Assembly: GCF_030913365.1 (NCBI RefSeq)
Contig: NZ_CP133160.1
Coordinates: forward strand, 4,130,001 to 4,194,000
From: Stenotrophomonas sp. 24(2023)
GTDB lineage: Bacteria > Pseudomonadota > Gammaproteobacteria > Xanthomonadales > Xanthomonadaceae
Direction: 5' to 3'
DNA length: 64,000 nucleotides
Position 1 is the first letter of the stretch, and every line of letters starts with the position of its first letter. The translations under genes were made by a program, and so were the position numbers. Below the pieces are notes generated by a model. That model saw nothing but the letters and a program-made list of their open reading frames with translations. It made no database searches and was not told the origin of the DNA. This document shows, piece by piece, positions 7,672 to 16,433 of the stretch.

Positions 7672-8121
7672 CTAGGGCGTAATGGCGTAGATGAAAAAAT
7701 CGGTATCGCGCACCCAGCCCAGTGATTCATACAGGCGCTGGGCGGCGGTGTTGTCCTTCCCGGTCTGCAGTTCGATCCTGCCTGCACCCCGTTGCCGGGC
7801 CACAGACCGGGCCTCGTGCATCAACTGCTTGGCCACCCCTGCCCGGCGGGCATCCGGCCGCACATACAGGTCGTAAAGCACAAAGCTGGGCGTGGCACCG
7901 ACCGAATCGAACAGGGGGTACAACTGGGTGAACGCCACCATCGCCCCGGCGTCGTTGGTTGCCACCAGGATGAGTGACGACCCCTCGTGCAGGCGGCTGC
8001 CGATGAAGGCCGTGGCCACGGCGATGTTGGCCGGCTGGCCGTAGAACTGCCGGTAGGCATCGAACAGTTCGGCCACCCCGGCCAGATCACTTTCCTGCGC
8101 AATGCGCACTGTCATGGTCAT
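7672..8121 (-). CDS. GNAT family N-acetyltransferase
   Basis: The start at 8121 (MTMTVRIAQES) is chosen because GGAG lies eight bases upstream; the open frame continues upstream but shows no domain there. The 149-residue product has the GNAT core: a conserved N-terminal strand and helix (LAGVAELFDAYRQFYG), the acetyl-CoA loop region VRPDARRAGVAKQLM, and the C-terminal GRIELQTGKDNTAAQRLYESLGW motif. It should transfer acetyl groups from acetyl-CoA to an unknown amine substrate. It follows the small membrane protein gene at 8157 on the same strand. Confidence 0.85.
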   Translation of the reverse strand: MTMTVRIAQESDLAGVAELFDAYRQFYGQPANIAVATAFIGSRLHEGSSLILVATNDAGAMVAFTQLYPLFDSVGATPSFVLYDLYVRPDARRAGVAKQLMHEARSVARQRGAGRIELQTGKDNTAAQRLYESLGWVRDTDFFIYAITP

Positions 8122-8156
8122 GGCGAATGCTCCTGTGTGGTTTGTTTCCAGGCCGG

Positions 8157-8381
8157 TCAGGTACTGCGGCGGCGCAGCCCCGGCAACCAACCATACCGCG
8201 ATGCCAGCAACAGGATCAGGGCCGTCCCTCCCAGAAGCCAGAAGAAATGCTGGCCGGCCTTGTAACCCAGCTGCCCGGCGGAAATGGGCGAATCGAGCGT
8301 GGACACAATCACCAGCGTGGCCAGGCCCAGCAGGGCCAGAAAAACGACCGTGCCCCAGATGACATGAAACAGGATACGCAT
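8157..8381 (-). CDS. Small two-helix membrane protein
   Basis: This 74-residue protein has two hydrophobic segments (about residues 8-28 and 46-62) and an Arg-rich C-terminus (GLRRRST), suggesting an inner-membrane hairpin with its tail in the cytoplasm. The start is well supported by AGGAGAG just upstream. It precedes the acetyltransferase gene by 35 bases on the same strand. I recognise no family. Confidence 0.7.
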   Translation of the reverse strand: MRILFHVIWGTVVFLALLGLATLVIVSTLDSPISAGQLGYKAGQHFFWLLGGTALILLLASRYGWLPGLRRRST

Positions 8382-8401
8382 GCTTCTCTCCTTCTATCCG
8401 A

Positions 8402-9145
8402 TTACCCGATGATCGCCCCGGATGCTTCCTTGTGAGGCGCCTGGTCGCATCTCAGCCGCTCAATTTCGTCCAGTACCTGCTGGTCATGGGAGGCGAATGA
8501 CGTTGGCAGGCGCTTCCCCGCCTTGAAGGAATACTCCACCATGTAGCCGGGCCCTCGCAGCCTCCGGTCACAGAAGTAACTCTGATGCATGGGAGCGAAG
8601 CTGCACCTGGCCATCAATTCGTCTTCCCCTCCCACGGCCGGGTGCGGCACGCCGACCTGGCGCCAGATGAACCATGCGTCCTTCTCACCTGGATCGGGAA
8701 TGGCCAGCATCGCAGCATCCAGCCGCTGGGCCTGGTCTATTCGGGATACGGCGACGTCGGGAATGTAGGCGTCTGCCGGGAAGTCCACAAACCGCCACCC
8801 GCGAAACTCGCGCAGGTCCATGACCGCCAACGAGATCAGCCCGTCGGCACCGCTGCATCCCTCGCCGCCCTCGCGGCACCGGCCGCTGAGCGCGAAACCA
8901 CCGTGAACCACATCGCCCTGGCCGGGGCTGGGCGGGGTGATGTCAACGGCGTCCGGTACGCAGAAGTCACCGCCCGCGCCTTGTATCCGGTACGTCGTCG
9001 TGTCGCTGCATCCGGCCAATACGCCCGCGGTAAGCAGCACGGCCAGGCGGGTGCTTGCAGCTCGGGAGCGGGCATACGATTGACCACGCCGGCAGATCGC
9101 GCGCCACATGCGCTGCGTCATGCCGATATCGACGTCCTGTCTCAT
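8402..9145 (-). CDS. Putative lipoprotein, unknown function
   Basis: This 247-residue protein has a long basic N-terminus followed by RLAVLLTAGVLAGC, a clear lipobox with the modified Cys at about residue 45. The ATG at 9145 has AAGGGA upstream; internal Met at 9121 and 9109 would give a shorter signal. The mature part has at least six Cys and acidic patches but no domain I recognise. It is likely anchored in a membrane facing the periplasm. The gene stands alone between the small membrane protein gene and a gene-poor stretch. Confidence 0.7.
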   Translation of the reverse strand: MRQDVDIGMTQRMWRAICRRGQSYARSRAASTRLAVLLTAGVLAGCSDTTTYRIQGAGGDFCVPDAVDITPPSPGQGDVVHGGFALSGRCREGGEGCSGADGLISLAVMDLREFRGWRFVDFPADAYIPDVAVSRIDQAQRLDAAMLAIPDPGEKDAWFIWRQVGVPHPAVGGEDELMARCSFAPMHQSYFCDRRLRGPGYMVEYSFKAGKRLPTSFASHDQQVLDEIERLRCDQAPHKEASGAIIG

Positions 9146-9680
9146 GCAATCCCTTGCTCCTCAATGAAGTGGCGCCGCTGGGCGTAAGTGGCAGCCCCGG
9201 GGTCGGGTAACCGATCGCCAGCCTATGGTGCCAGAGGAGGATAGTGTCGCATTCGCCATGTCCCGCGCTTGCCGCGCGTCGCCCATGCCCGGTTTTGGCA
9301 GGCATCGGCGAACACAGCGGCAACGCCTGTCCGCCAAGCTTTTCGCCCCCTGCCCAGCCTGTGCGACAATGCCGATAACGTCGCAGATGATGGCCCTATC
9401 GGCCGCCAACTATTGGCACTGCGCACAACGGCTGGTAATCCTTGCTGCGCCACCGAAAACGGGTGGCCGGGCGTCGAAAACCCGAGTCGTTGTTTGATGT
9501 TTACGCTTGCCAGCCGGTACCGCCCAGCGCGGTGCCGGCTGGCAATCCGTCTGCCGGCTATGGCGGGCGGTGCGTGGGGGCTTCGGCCCGCCGGTTTGAA
9601 CAACGACCCGGTTTTCGAGCCACGCATCGTCCGCCACCTTTATCGGTGGCGGCTTCTGCCTGCATGCACGGAGCCATGCC
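9146..9680 (+). other. Gene-poor stretch with three-hairpin leader (9509-9652)
   Basis: No credible gene is visible in these 535 bases. The second part is highly structured: arms at 9509-9523 and 9529-9543 (15 pairs, one G-T, loop CCAGC), arms at 9562-9568 and 9586-9592 (GGCGGGC with GCCCGCC), and arms at 9631-9638 and 9645-9652 (CCGCCACC with GGTGGCGG, loop TTTATC). The last hairpin ends 28 bases before the start codon at 9681. This could be a structured 5-prime leader, a small RNA, or a dispersed repeat family. Confidence 0.5.
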
Positions 9681-10034
9681 ATGACCAAGCCCTACTCGCC
9701 TGCCCTCAAGCCCATCCAGGAAGCCGCCTTTTCCGAGCCCGTCCTGGACCCCAACAGTCTCATCGCCATCCTGCACGGCATCGGCGGTGGCCTTGCCGCC
9801 GATGGCCAGCCCTGGCCCGAACGCCACCAGCTGCGTGGCCGGCAGATGGCCCTGGCCGACACCGATTGCGCGCTGACCGGCCTGCGCGTGGTGCAGGAAA
9901 TCCTGCTGGCCGCCGAACGCACGCGCCAGAACGGCGAACCCGAGCAGTACGTGGGTGACCGGGTGATGGAAGGCTTGATGATGGCCAGCCTGGCACTGAC
10001 CGCACACGCCAGCGCCCGCCTGCAGCCGGAATGA
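9681..10034 (+). CDS. Hypothetical protein downstream of a structured leader
   Basis: This 117-residue soluble protein is mostly helical in appearance, with LADTDCALTGLRVVQEILLAAERTRQNGEPEQYVGDRVMEGLMMASLALTAHA reduced here to its key features: a long amphipathic helix and an Ala-rich C-terminus. No signal peptide or catalytic motif is visible. GGAGCC lies just upstream of the ATG. It may belong to small Pseudomonas/Xanthomonadaceae families of unknown role; I cannot name one with confidence. The three hairpins upstream suggest RNA-level control. Confidence 0.55.
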   Translation: MTKPYSPALKPIQEAAFSEPVLDPNSLIAILHGIGGGLAADGQPWPERHQLRGRQMALADTDCALTGLRVVQEILLAAERTRQNGEPEQYVGDRVMEGLMMASLALTAHASARLQPE

Positions 10035-10093
10035 AGACGCACGCGGCCCTGTGTGGGCAACGGATTGCCCGCACACGGCCGCGCCCGTGCCAC

Positions 10094-11032
10094 TCACTCA
10101 ACGGGCGGCGTGCTGCCCATCGCCTGGTCCAGGAACCGCACCGCATTCTCAACCGCCTGCAGGCCTTCGGGCAGGATGGCGGCGAACAGATGCCAGACAT
10201 GGAACATGCCCGGCCAGACTTCCAGCGAGACGCGCACGCGGTTTTCGCCCAGGTGCGTGGCCAGCCGCATGGCATCGCTGAGCATCACTTCGTTTTCGCC
10301 AATCTGCACCAGAATCGGCGGCAGCCCGCGCACGTCGGCAAACACGGGCGAGGCATCGGGGTCGGTGGGCAGCGCGCCGTTGAGGAAGGCCTTGGCCAGC
10401 AGGGTCAGCCCCTGCCGCGAGGCTTGCGGGTCCAGCCCATCGCGGGTGTCGATGGACGCGCCGGTGTGCGTCAGATTGGCCCACGGTGACAGCGCCGCAC
10501 CGCCGGCCGGCAGCGGCAGGCCCGCGTTGCGCGCTTTCACCATCACCGAAACCACCATCGCGCCGCCGGCCGAATCCCCCGCGAACACGATCGATGCCGG
10601 GTCGTGGCCCTGCTGCAGCAGCCAGCGGTAGGCCGCCAAGGTGTCATCCAGCGGCGCGGGAAACGGATGCTCCGGCGCCAGGCGGTAGTCCGGCAGGTAG
10701 ACCCGGGCCCGCAGCCGCGTGGCGAAATGCCCGGCCAGGCCCAGGTACCCCGTCGGGCTGCCGCCGACATAGCCGCCACCGTGGATGTACAGCAGGATGC
10801 GGTCGCCCTCCACGGTGTCGGGCACCACGACCTTGCCGGGCACCCCGCCCATGTCGATGTCATGGGGGGTGACGCCGGCGGGAATGGGGTGCGCGGCCAG
10901 CACCTGTTCGTAGGCGTGGCGTTGCGCATCCAGGGTGATGGCGGTGTCCTGCCCGAGCAGGTGCGGGCCGAAATCGGCGGCCGATGCCACCCAGGCGTCC
11001 AGGCGTGCCTGGACCAGCGGAGAAAAGGTCAT
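10094..11032 (-). CDS. Alpha/beta hydrolase, hormone-sensitive lipase family
   Basis: The start at 11032 (MTFSPLVQARLDAW) has GAGGAA eight bases upstream. The 312-residue cytoplasmic enzyme carries the oxyanion-hole motif HGGG (YIHGGGYVGG) and the nucleophile elbow GDSAGG, with downstream Asp and His (PGMFHVWH) completing a Ser hydrolase triad. These are hallmarks of HSL-type esterases acting on short acyl esters. It is divergent from a LysR regulator gene with start codons about 115 bases apart, so that regulator probably controls it. Confidence 0.9.
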   Translation of the reverse strand: MTFSPLVQARLDAWVASAADFGPHLLGQDTAITLDAQRHAYEQVLAAHPIPAGVTPHDIDMGGVPGKVVVPDTVEGDRILLYIHGGGYVGGSPTGYLGLAGHFATRLRARVYLPDYRLAPEHPFPAPLDDTLAAYRWLLQQGHDPASIVFAGDSAGGAMVVSVMVKARNAGLPLPAGGAALSPWANLTHTGASIDTRDGLDPQASRQGLTLLAKAFLNGALPTDPDASPVFADVRGLPPILVQIGENEVMLSDAMRLATHLGENRVRVSLEVWPGMFHVWHLFAAILPEGLQAVENAVRFLDQAMGSTPPVE

Positions 11033-11148
11033 GTGGGGTTCCTCGGTAGGCCCCCGATGCGAATGATCGGGATTGGCGACTGAGGTTCCAGTGTATGGTT
11101 GGCATAGGCGACTGGATTTCCCCACTGTGGCGCCGACGGGAGTGGACT

Positions 11149-12045
11149 GTGCAGGGTTTGAATCTGGATGAAATGCGCGCGTTCGTGGCCGTGGTGGATG
11201 CCGGCAGCTTCGTGGCGGGAGGGCGTTTGCTGGGCCTGACCCGCTCGGCTGCGGGCAAGGCGATCACCCGCCTGGAAACCCACCTGGGCGTGCGCCTGCT
11301 CAACCGCACCACCCGCACGCTGGGCCTGACCGACGATGGCCAGGTGTTCTACCAGCACTGCACGCAGATCTTCAGCAGCCTGGAAGACGCCGAAGGCAGC
11401 GTGGGCCAGAACAGCGGCGTGCCGCGCGGCACCCTGCGTATCAGCCTGCCGGATGCGCTGGGGCGTTCGCAGGTGCTGCCGTTGCTGGCCGACTATCGGC
11501 AACGGTGGCCGCAGGTGCAGATCGAGGCGAGCTTTTCCGACCGGGTGGTGGACCTCATCGAGGAAGGGTTCGATCTGGCCGTACGCATCGGCCAGCATGC
11601 GGCCGATACCAGCCTGGTATCGCGCACGGTGGCGCACCACCGCGCGGTTGTCTGTGCCGCGCCGGCCTATCTGCAGGCGCACGGCACCCCGAAGCGCGTG
11701 GACGATCTGCTCGACCACGAGTGCCTGGTGTTCAGCAGCCGCCTGAAGCGCCAGCCGTGGCGGCTGCAGGAGGGCAAGGGCGATTGGCGCAAGGTCAGCC
11801 CCCATGGCCGGCTGCGGCTGGACAGTGCCGAGGCGATTCGTGATGCCGCATTGCTGGGGCTGGGCGTGGCCTGCCTGCCCGCGTTCCTGGTGGCCGCGCA
11901 CCTGCACGATGGCCGCCTGGTGCAGGTACTGGCGGGCCATGGCACCGAGCAGGTGCCGGTGCAGGCGGTGTATCCCAGCAGGCGCCACCTGTCGCCCAAG
12001 GTGCGCTGCTTCATCGATCTGATGGTGGAGCGCTGGGCCGGCTGA
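11149..12045 (+). CDS. LysR family transcriptional regulator
   Basis: The GTG at 11149 is chosen because GGGAG lies six bases upstream; an in-frame start at 11095 would add a non-conserved tail. The product, about 298 residues, has the LysR winged helix (MRAFVAVVDAGSFVAGG... LGLTRSAAGKAITRLE... LNRTTRTLGLTDDG) and a periplasmic-binding-protein-like effector domain with DLIEEGFDLAVRIG. It belongs to the common CrgA-like type that regulates a divergent neighbour, here the HSL-type esterase. Confidence 0.9.
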   Translation: MQGLNLDEMRAFVAVVDAGSFVAGGRLLGLTRSAAGKAITRLETHLGVRLLNRTTRTLGLTDDGQVFYQHCTQIFSSLEDAEGSVGQNSGVPRGTLRISLPDALGRSQVLPLLADYRQRWPQVQIEASFSDRVVDLIEEGFDLAVRIGQHAADTSLVSRTVAHHRAVVCAAPAYLQAHGTPKRVDDLLDHECLVFSSRLKRQPWRLQEGKGDWRKVSPHGRLRLDSAEAIRDAALLGLGVACLPAFLVAAHLHDGRLVQVLAGHGTEQVPVQAVYPSRRHLSPKVRCFIDLMVERWAG

Positions 12046-12100
12046 GGGTGCCCTGCCCCGTCATCGGCCCGCTGATGGCCTGTCTTGCGGGGTCCAAAAA

Positions 12101-12121
12101 ATGGTTGTAGCGTACAACCAT
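12101..12121. promoter_or_regulatory. Perfect inverted repeat, likely MarR operator
   Basis: ATGGTTGTA (12101-12109) and TACAACCAT (12113-12121) are perfect nine-base arms around GCG. The site lies 20 bases upstream of the start of the MarR-acetyltransferase gene, where bound protein would block transcription. Autoregulation is inferred from position and symmetry. Confidence 0.7.
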
Positions 12122-12140
12122 CATCCTCTGAGGCACCGCC

Positions 12141-13085
12141 GTGGCGACCGACGCAACTACCGTGGAGGCGATCCGCAGCGCGTCGCGCGGTCTCGCGCGC
12201 AGTTGGGGATTCATGGGCGGGCCGTTCGCCGGCACGGGGCTTTCGCCGTCGGCCGTGCATGCGCTGATCGAACTCGGCACCGGCCAACTGACCGCACGCG
12301 AGCTGGGCGAACGGTTGCGGCTGGAAAAATCCAGCGTCAGCCGGATGCTGCGCAAGCTGGTGGATGAGGGCTACGTGGCGCAGGGCGCCGCCGATACCGA
12401 TGGGCGGACCAAACCGCTATCGCTGACCAAACCCGGGCGCACGGCACTGCGTGCCATCGATGCGTTTGCGCGGGCGCAGGTGGAAGACGCCCTGCGCGGT
12501 TTCCCGCAGGACCAGCAGCAGGGCATCGTGCAGGGGCTGCAACGCTACAGCCGGGGGCTGCGGGGGGAATCCCCCGCTTCGGCTGCCCTCGCTGCCGTGG
12601 GGGTGTCCTGCGGCTACCGGCCGGCGCTGATCGCCAAGGTCACTGAACTGCATGCGCGCTACTACGCCCGCGAGGCCGGCTTCGGCCAGCCGTTCGAATC
12701 GGTGGTGGCCGCGGGCCTGGCCGATTTCTGCGGCCGCCTGCACAACCCGCGCAACCAGATCTGGACAGCGGTGGTTGATGGCGAGGTTGCCGGCGCCATC
12801 GCCATCGATGGGGAGGATCTGGGTGGGAACCTGGCGCACCTGCGCTGGTTCATCCTGGCCGATGCCTTCCACGGCAGAGGCATCGGCAAGCGGCTGCTGG
12901 ACGCCGCCTTGGCATTCGTGGATGCGCATGCGTTTGCTGGCACCCATCTGTGGACCTTCGCAGGCCTGGATGCGGCGCGGCACCTGTATGAGTCGCGGGG
13001 GTTTGTTCTGGATGCGCAGCGCATGGGTGACCAGTGGGGCAAGGCGGTGCTTGAGCAGTGCTTCGTACGCCCGGGCCAGCGATGA
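12141..13085 (+). CDS. MarR-type regulator fused to GNAT acetyltransferase
   Basis: This 314-residue protein joins two domains. Residues about 1-145 are a MarR winged helix (ALIELGTGQLTARELGERLRLEKSSVSRML, then DTDGRTKPLSLTKPG). Residues about 155-314 are a GNAT domain with LRWFILADAFHGRGIGKRLLD as the acetyl-CoA loop and DAARHLYESRGFVL at the end. Such fusions are annotated as bifunctional regulator/N-acetyltransferases; the substrate is unknown. GTG start with GAGG upstream. A perfect inverted repeat lies just before the gene. Confidence 0.88.
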   Translation: MATDATTVEAIRSASRGLARSWGFMGGPFAGTGLSPSAVHALIELGTGQLTARELGERLRLEKSSVSRMLRKLVDEGYVAQGAADTDGRTKPLSLTKPGRTALRAIDAFARAQVEDALRGFPQDQQQGIVQGLQRYSRGLRGESPASAALAAVGVSCGYRPALIAKVTELHARYYAREAGFGQPFESVVAAGLADFCGRLHNPRNQIWTAVVDGEVAGAIAIDGEDLGGNLAHLRWFILADAFHGRGIGKRLLDAALAFVDAHAFAGTHLWTFAGLDAARHLYESRGFVLDAQRMGDQWGKAVLEQCFVRPGQR

Positions 13086-13093
13086 GGTGCGGG

Positions 13094-13747
13094 TCAGGCC
13101 GGGCCGTGCAACCGGCGGCAGAACGCCACCGCTTGCGGGCACAGGATGTCGATGTAGGGTTGCCGCGTACCTGAGCAGAACCAGATCATGCGGTACTCGC
13201 GTTCATGCGCGTAGCGGGCGTGCTTGATGAAGAGCGCGTTCTGCATATGACGCCCGAGCACGCGCTCGTGCCGGTCGGCCCAGGCGTCCAGGTCTTCGCC
13301 GTCCTGCGGTGGCGTGAAGGCGTGGTTGTCGGTGGCGGTGTACCGCGTGTCGTCGCGGTAGACGCATGGCCCTTCCGTTCCGCCGATGGCGCCGGGCAGC
13401 ACGCCTGCAATGGCTGCCGCGAATGCAACAGTGTCATCGATGACAAGGCCCTGCTCGCCGGGCGCCAACACTGGTTCGTGCAGCGATGCACACAGTACGT
13501 AGGCTTCCTGCCCGTTGATGGCCACCGCGCTCAGCCGTGACTGCGGTGCGTGGATTTCCATGGTGGCCATGCCTTCGTGCTCGTCCCGGCGCAGCTCGTT
13601 GGGGTGCGTGCGGAACGCTTCAAATGAGCTGATGCGCAGGGCCCCGGTCTTGAAGAAGGCATCGACATACGGTGCCCCCATCGCGCGGATGATGGTGGGG
13701 GTGCGCACGCGCCAGGGGAATGCGGATGGAGCCGTGGGTGTGGACAT
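13094..13747 (-). CDS. DUF2971-like protein
   Basis: This 217-residue protein shows the features I associate with DUF2971: an early YVDAFFKTGALRISSFEAFR segment, a short acidic DEHEG turn, and a late FIKHARYAHEREYRMIW motif. These are cytoplasmic proteins of unknown function, often in accessory regions. No signal peptide or membrane segment is present. It converges with the MarR-GNAT fusion gene, with eight bases between stops. Confidence 0.6.
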   Translation of the reverse strand: MSTPTAPSAFPWRVRTPTIIRAMGAPYVDAFFKTGALRISSFEAFRTHPNELRRDEHEGMATMEIHAPQSRLSAVAINGQEAYVLCASLHEPVLAPGEQGLVIDDTVAFAAAIAGVLPGAIGGTEGPCVYRDDTRYTATDNHAFTPPQDGEDLDAWADRHERVLGRHMQNALFIKHARYAHEREYRMIWFCSGTRQPYIDILCPQAVAFCRRLHGPA

Positions 13748-13860
13748 GCCGCCTCATTGCAGGAACGAAACATCATCGCTGCGCCTTCCCGGCGGCGCGG
13801 CCCGATCATGGCACTGGCCGGTGGCCATGGGCACGATGGCCCTGTGCGGGCCAACCCCGC

Positions 13861-14175
13861 TCAAACGCCGTGTCGGTAAGTGTGCTCGACAATCTCGCTG
13901 GCAACATCGTCCTCTTCCAGGCTGAACTCGATGTAGCCATCGTGTTCGCTGAAGACGGCCACGCCCTTTGCCGCATCGGTGACGCAGAACGAGAGCGGTA
14001 TGGCGATGGTGAAGCCGGTCGGACGTCTCAGCTCGACCCGGGTATCGCTGGAAAAATCGCGGGCGCCCAGTCCATTCTCGCGAAGGGTCTGCGCCGGCCG
14101 CCCCAGCTTTTCTGACAGCTCGGTGGCCCAGTCGCGGACAACGATCATGGGAGGGCGAAGGGGTTTCATCTGCAT
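13861..14175 (-). CDS. Hypothetical protein
   Basis: The likely start is the ATG at 14175 (MQMKPLRPPMIVVRDW), although no strong ribosome binding site is visible; the open frame extends upstream without domain signal. The product of about 104 residues is small and soluble, with an acidic C-terminal half (EHDGYIEFSLEEDDVASEIVEH). I recognise no family. It lies between the DUF2971-like gene and the methionine synthase operon, all on the minus strand. Confidence 0.55.
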   Translation of the reverse strand: MQMKPLRPPMIVVRDWATELSEKLGRPAQTLRENGLGARDFSSDTRVELRRPTGFTIAIPLSFCVTDAAKGVAVFSEHDGYIEFSLEEDDVASEIVEHTYRHGV

Positions 14176-14301
14176 GCGGTCAGGTTCCGGGTGTGCTTTC
14201 CGGACGGTACCACTGCCGCACGATCTTCGCTTTACCCTGCCCCGCCTCGCCCGCTGGGCCATGGCCAACGCCACGGCCCAGCGATGCTGCATGGCGTGGG
14301 C

Positions 14302-15336
14302 TCAGCCCTGCCCGGCCAGTTCAGCGCGGATGATTGCCGCACCGGCACTCAGGGCGTGCAGCTTGCCGCGGGCCACGCTGCGGGCCAGCGGGGCCATGCC
14401 GCAGTTGGTGGAGGGGTACAGCTTGTCGGCATCGACGAACTGCAGGGCCTTGCGCAGGGTGTTGGCCACCTCTTCCGGTGTTTCCACCGTGTTGGAGGCC
14501 ACATCGATGGCGCCCACCATCACCTTCTTGCCGCGCACCAGCTCGATCAGGTCGATCGGCACGTGCGAGTTGTGGCACTCCAGCGAGATGATGTCGATGT
14601 TGGAGGTCTGCAGCTTCGGGAACGACTCTTCGTACTGGCGCCATTCCGAACCGAGCGTCTGCTTCCAGTCGGTGTTGGCCTTGATGCCGTAGCCGTAGCA
14701 GATGTGCACGGCGGTTTCGCACTTCAGGCCTTCGATGGCGCGTTCCAGCGTGGCCACGCCCCAGTCGTTCACTTCATCGAAGAACACGTTGAAGGCCGGC
14801 TCATCGAACTGGATGATGTCCACGCCGGCCGCTTCCAGCTCGCGCGCTTCCTGGTTGAGGATCTTGGCGAATTCCCAGGCCAGCTTTTCGCGGCTCTTGT
14901 AGTGGGCGTCGTACAGGGTGTCGATCATGGTCATCGGGCCCGGCAGCGCCCACTTGATCGGTTGCTTGGTCTGCGTGCGCAGGAACCTGGCGTCTTCCAC
15001 GAACACCGGCTTGGGGCGGCTGACGGCACCGACCACGGTCGGCACGCTGGCATCGTAGCGGTCGCGGATGCGCACGGTTTCGCGCTTCTCGAAATCGACG
15101 CCGCTGAGGTTTTCGATGAAGGTGGTGACGAAATGCTGGCGGGTCTGCTCGCCGTCGCTGACGATATCGATGCCGGCGTGCTGCTGTTCCTGCAGGGACA
15201 GGCGCAGCGCGTCCTGCTTGCCTTCGATCAGTTCCTCGTCCTGCAGCTTCCAGGGCGACCAGAGTTTTTCAGGCTGGGCCAGCCAGGCGGGCTTGGGCAG
15301 GCTGCCGGCGGTCGAGGTGGGCAGTAGTTTCTTCAT
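14302..15336 (-). CDS. mesD: Folate-independent methionine synthase, core MetE (MesD type)
   Basis: This 344-residue enzyme matches only the catalytic C-terminal half of cobalamin-independent MetE (about 750 residues); the N-terminal folate-binding half is absent. The zinc ligands are recognisable: His and Cys in AVHICYGYG, Glu in SLECHNSH, and Cys in STNCGMAPL. The neighbour is DUF1852, and this pairing defines the MesD/MesX system, an oxygen-requiring methionine synthase that does not use methyl-folate; its methyl donor is not settled. The ATG at 15336 follows the DUF1852 stop by 38 bases. Operon order is reductase, mesX, mesD. Confidence 0.85.
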   Translation of the reverse strand: MKKLLPTSTAGSLPKPAWLAQPEKLWSPWKLQDEELIEGKQDALRLSLQEQQHAGIDIVSDGEQTRQHFVTTFIENLSGVDFEKRETVRIRDRYDASVPTVVGAVSRPKPVFVEDARFLRTQTKQPIKWALPGPMTMIDTLYDAHYKSREKLAWEFAKILNQEARELEAAGVDIIQFDEPAFNVFFDEVNDWGVATLERAIEGLKCETAVHICYGYGIKANTDWKQTLGSEWRQYEESFPKLQTSNIDIISLECHNSHVPIDLIELVRGKKVMVGAIDVASNTVETPEEVANTLRKALQFVDADKLYPSTNCGMAPLARSVARGKLHALSAGAAIIRAELAGQG

Positions 15337-15374
15337 GGGGCGATGGTTCTTGTGTCCGGTTGGCGAAGGGGAAG

Positions 15375-16352
15375 TCAGCGGGCGGCCCACTGTTCAAGCA
15401 CGGTGCGGTACGGCTTGATGAAATGTTCTTCGGTGAAACGGCCCTGCTTGACCGCCAGCTGGCTGCGCTCTTCGCGGTCGTAGACGATGCGGGTGGACGA
15501 ATAGTCCTGGTGCTTCAGGCTGGGCTGGTAGACCTTGCCGGCCACCGAATTGGCGTTGTAGATCTCCGGGCGGTAGATCTTCTGGAAGGCTTCCATGGTG
15601 CTGATGGTGCCGATCAGCTCCAGGTTGGAGTAGTCGCCCAGCAGGTCGCCCTGGAAGTAGAACGCCAGCGGGGCCACGCTGCCCGGCGGCATGAAGTAGC
15701 GCACCTGCAGGCCCATCTTCCCGAAGTACTCGTCGGTCGGGGAAAACTCGCCCTGGCGGTATTCCACGCCCAGGATGGGGTGATGGTTCTCGGTGCGGTG
15801 GTAGGTCTTGCTGCTGGACACGCTGATGCAGATGACCGGCGGCTTGTCGAAGTGCTCGCGGTAGGCGCCCGACCCCAGGAAGTGCTTGAACAGCTTGCCG
15901 TGCAGGTCGCCAAAGCCCTCGGGAATGCCGAAGGTGGCCTTGCCCTCGTTGCTGGCCGGCAGCACGACGCTGAAATCGTAATCACGCACGTAGGAGGAAA
16001 AATTGTTGCCCACGATGCCCTCGATGCGGGCGCCGGTGTGCGTGTCCACGACGGTGGGGCGCAGCATTTCGATCAGCGGGAAGGCATCGTCACCGCTGTG
16101 GGCATCGATGTGCATTTCCACCGAGATGATATCCAGTTCCACTGCGTAGCGGTCGGCGCTGGGGTTGTCCCAGTGCGCCAGGTCGTTGCAGCGGTTGTTG
16201 ATCATCGCCAGCGTGTTGCGCAGGTTTTCCTGGCGGCGTTCGCCCCGGGCCAGGTTGGCGAAGTTGGTGGTGATGCGCGTGCCTTCGGCCGGCTGGTAGT
16301 GCTCGTCGAAGGGGATGCGGGTGATGCTGAAGGTGAAGTCGTGGTTCGTCAT
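15375..16352 (-). CDS. mesX: DUF1852 protein, partner of MesD (MesX type)
   Basis: This 325-residue cytoplasmic protein begins MTNHDFTFSITRIPFDEHY and carries long conserved blocks such as DISVEMHIDAHSGDDAF-like and YFMPPGSVAPLAFYFQGDLLGDYSN-like segments that I recognise as DUF1852. In bacteria with MesD, this protein is required for methionine synthesis; its own chemistry is not known. It lies directly upstream of the core MetE gene, with an FMN reductase gene ahead of it, which suggests a flavin-dependent step. The start at 16352 has GCAGG close by. Confidence 0.85.
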   Translation of the reverse strand: MTNHDFTFSITRIPFDEHYQPAEGTRITTNFANLARGERRQENLRNTLAMINNRCNDLAHWDNPSADRYAVELDIISVEMHIDAHSGDDAFPLIEMLRPTVVDTHTGARIEGIVGNNFSSYVRDYDFSVVLPASNEGKATFGIPEGFGDLHGKLFKHFLGSGAYREHFDKPPVICISVSSSKTYHRTENHHPILGVEYRQGEFSPTDEYFGKMGLQVRYFMPPGSVAPLAFYFQGDLLGDYSNLELIGTISTMEAFQKIYRPEIYNANSVAGKVYQPSLKHQDYSSTRIVYDREERSQLAVKQGRFTEEHFIKPYRTVLEQWAAR

Positions 16353-16433
16353 GGCCTGCGTTCTGGCTGGCGGGATGGCATCCGGATGCCTGTCGGGCGC
16401 ATCCGGCATTCAAAGGAATCGGCGTGGGCCGTG

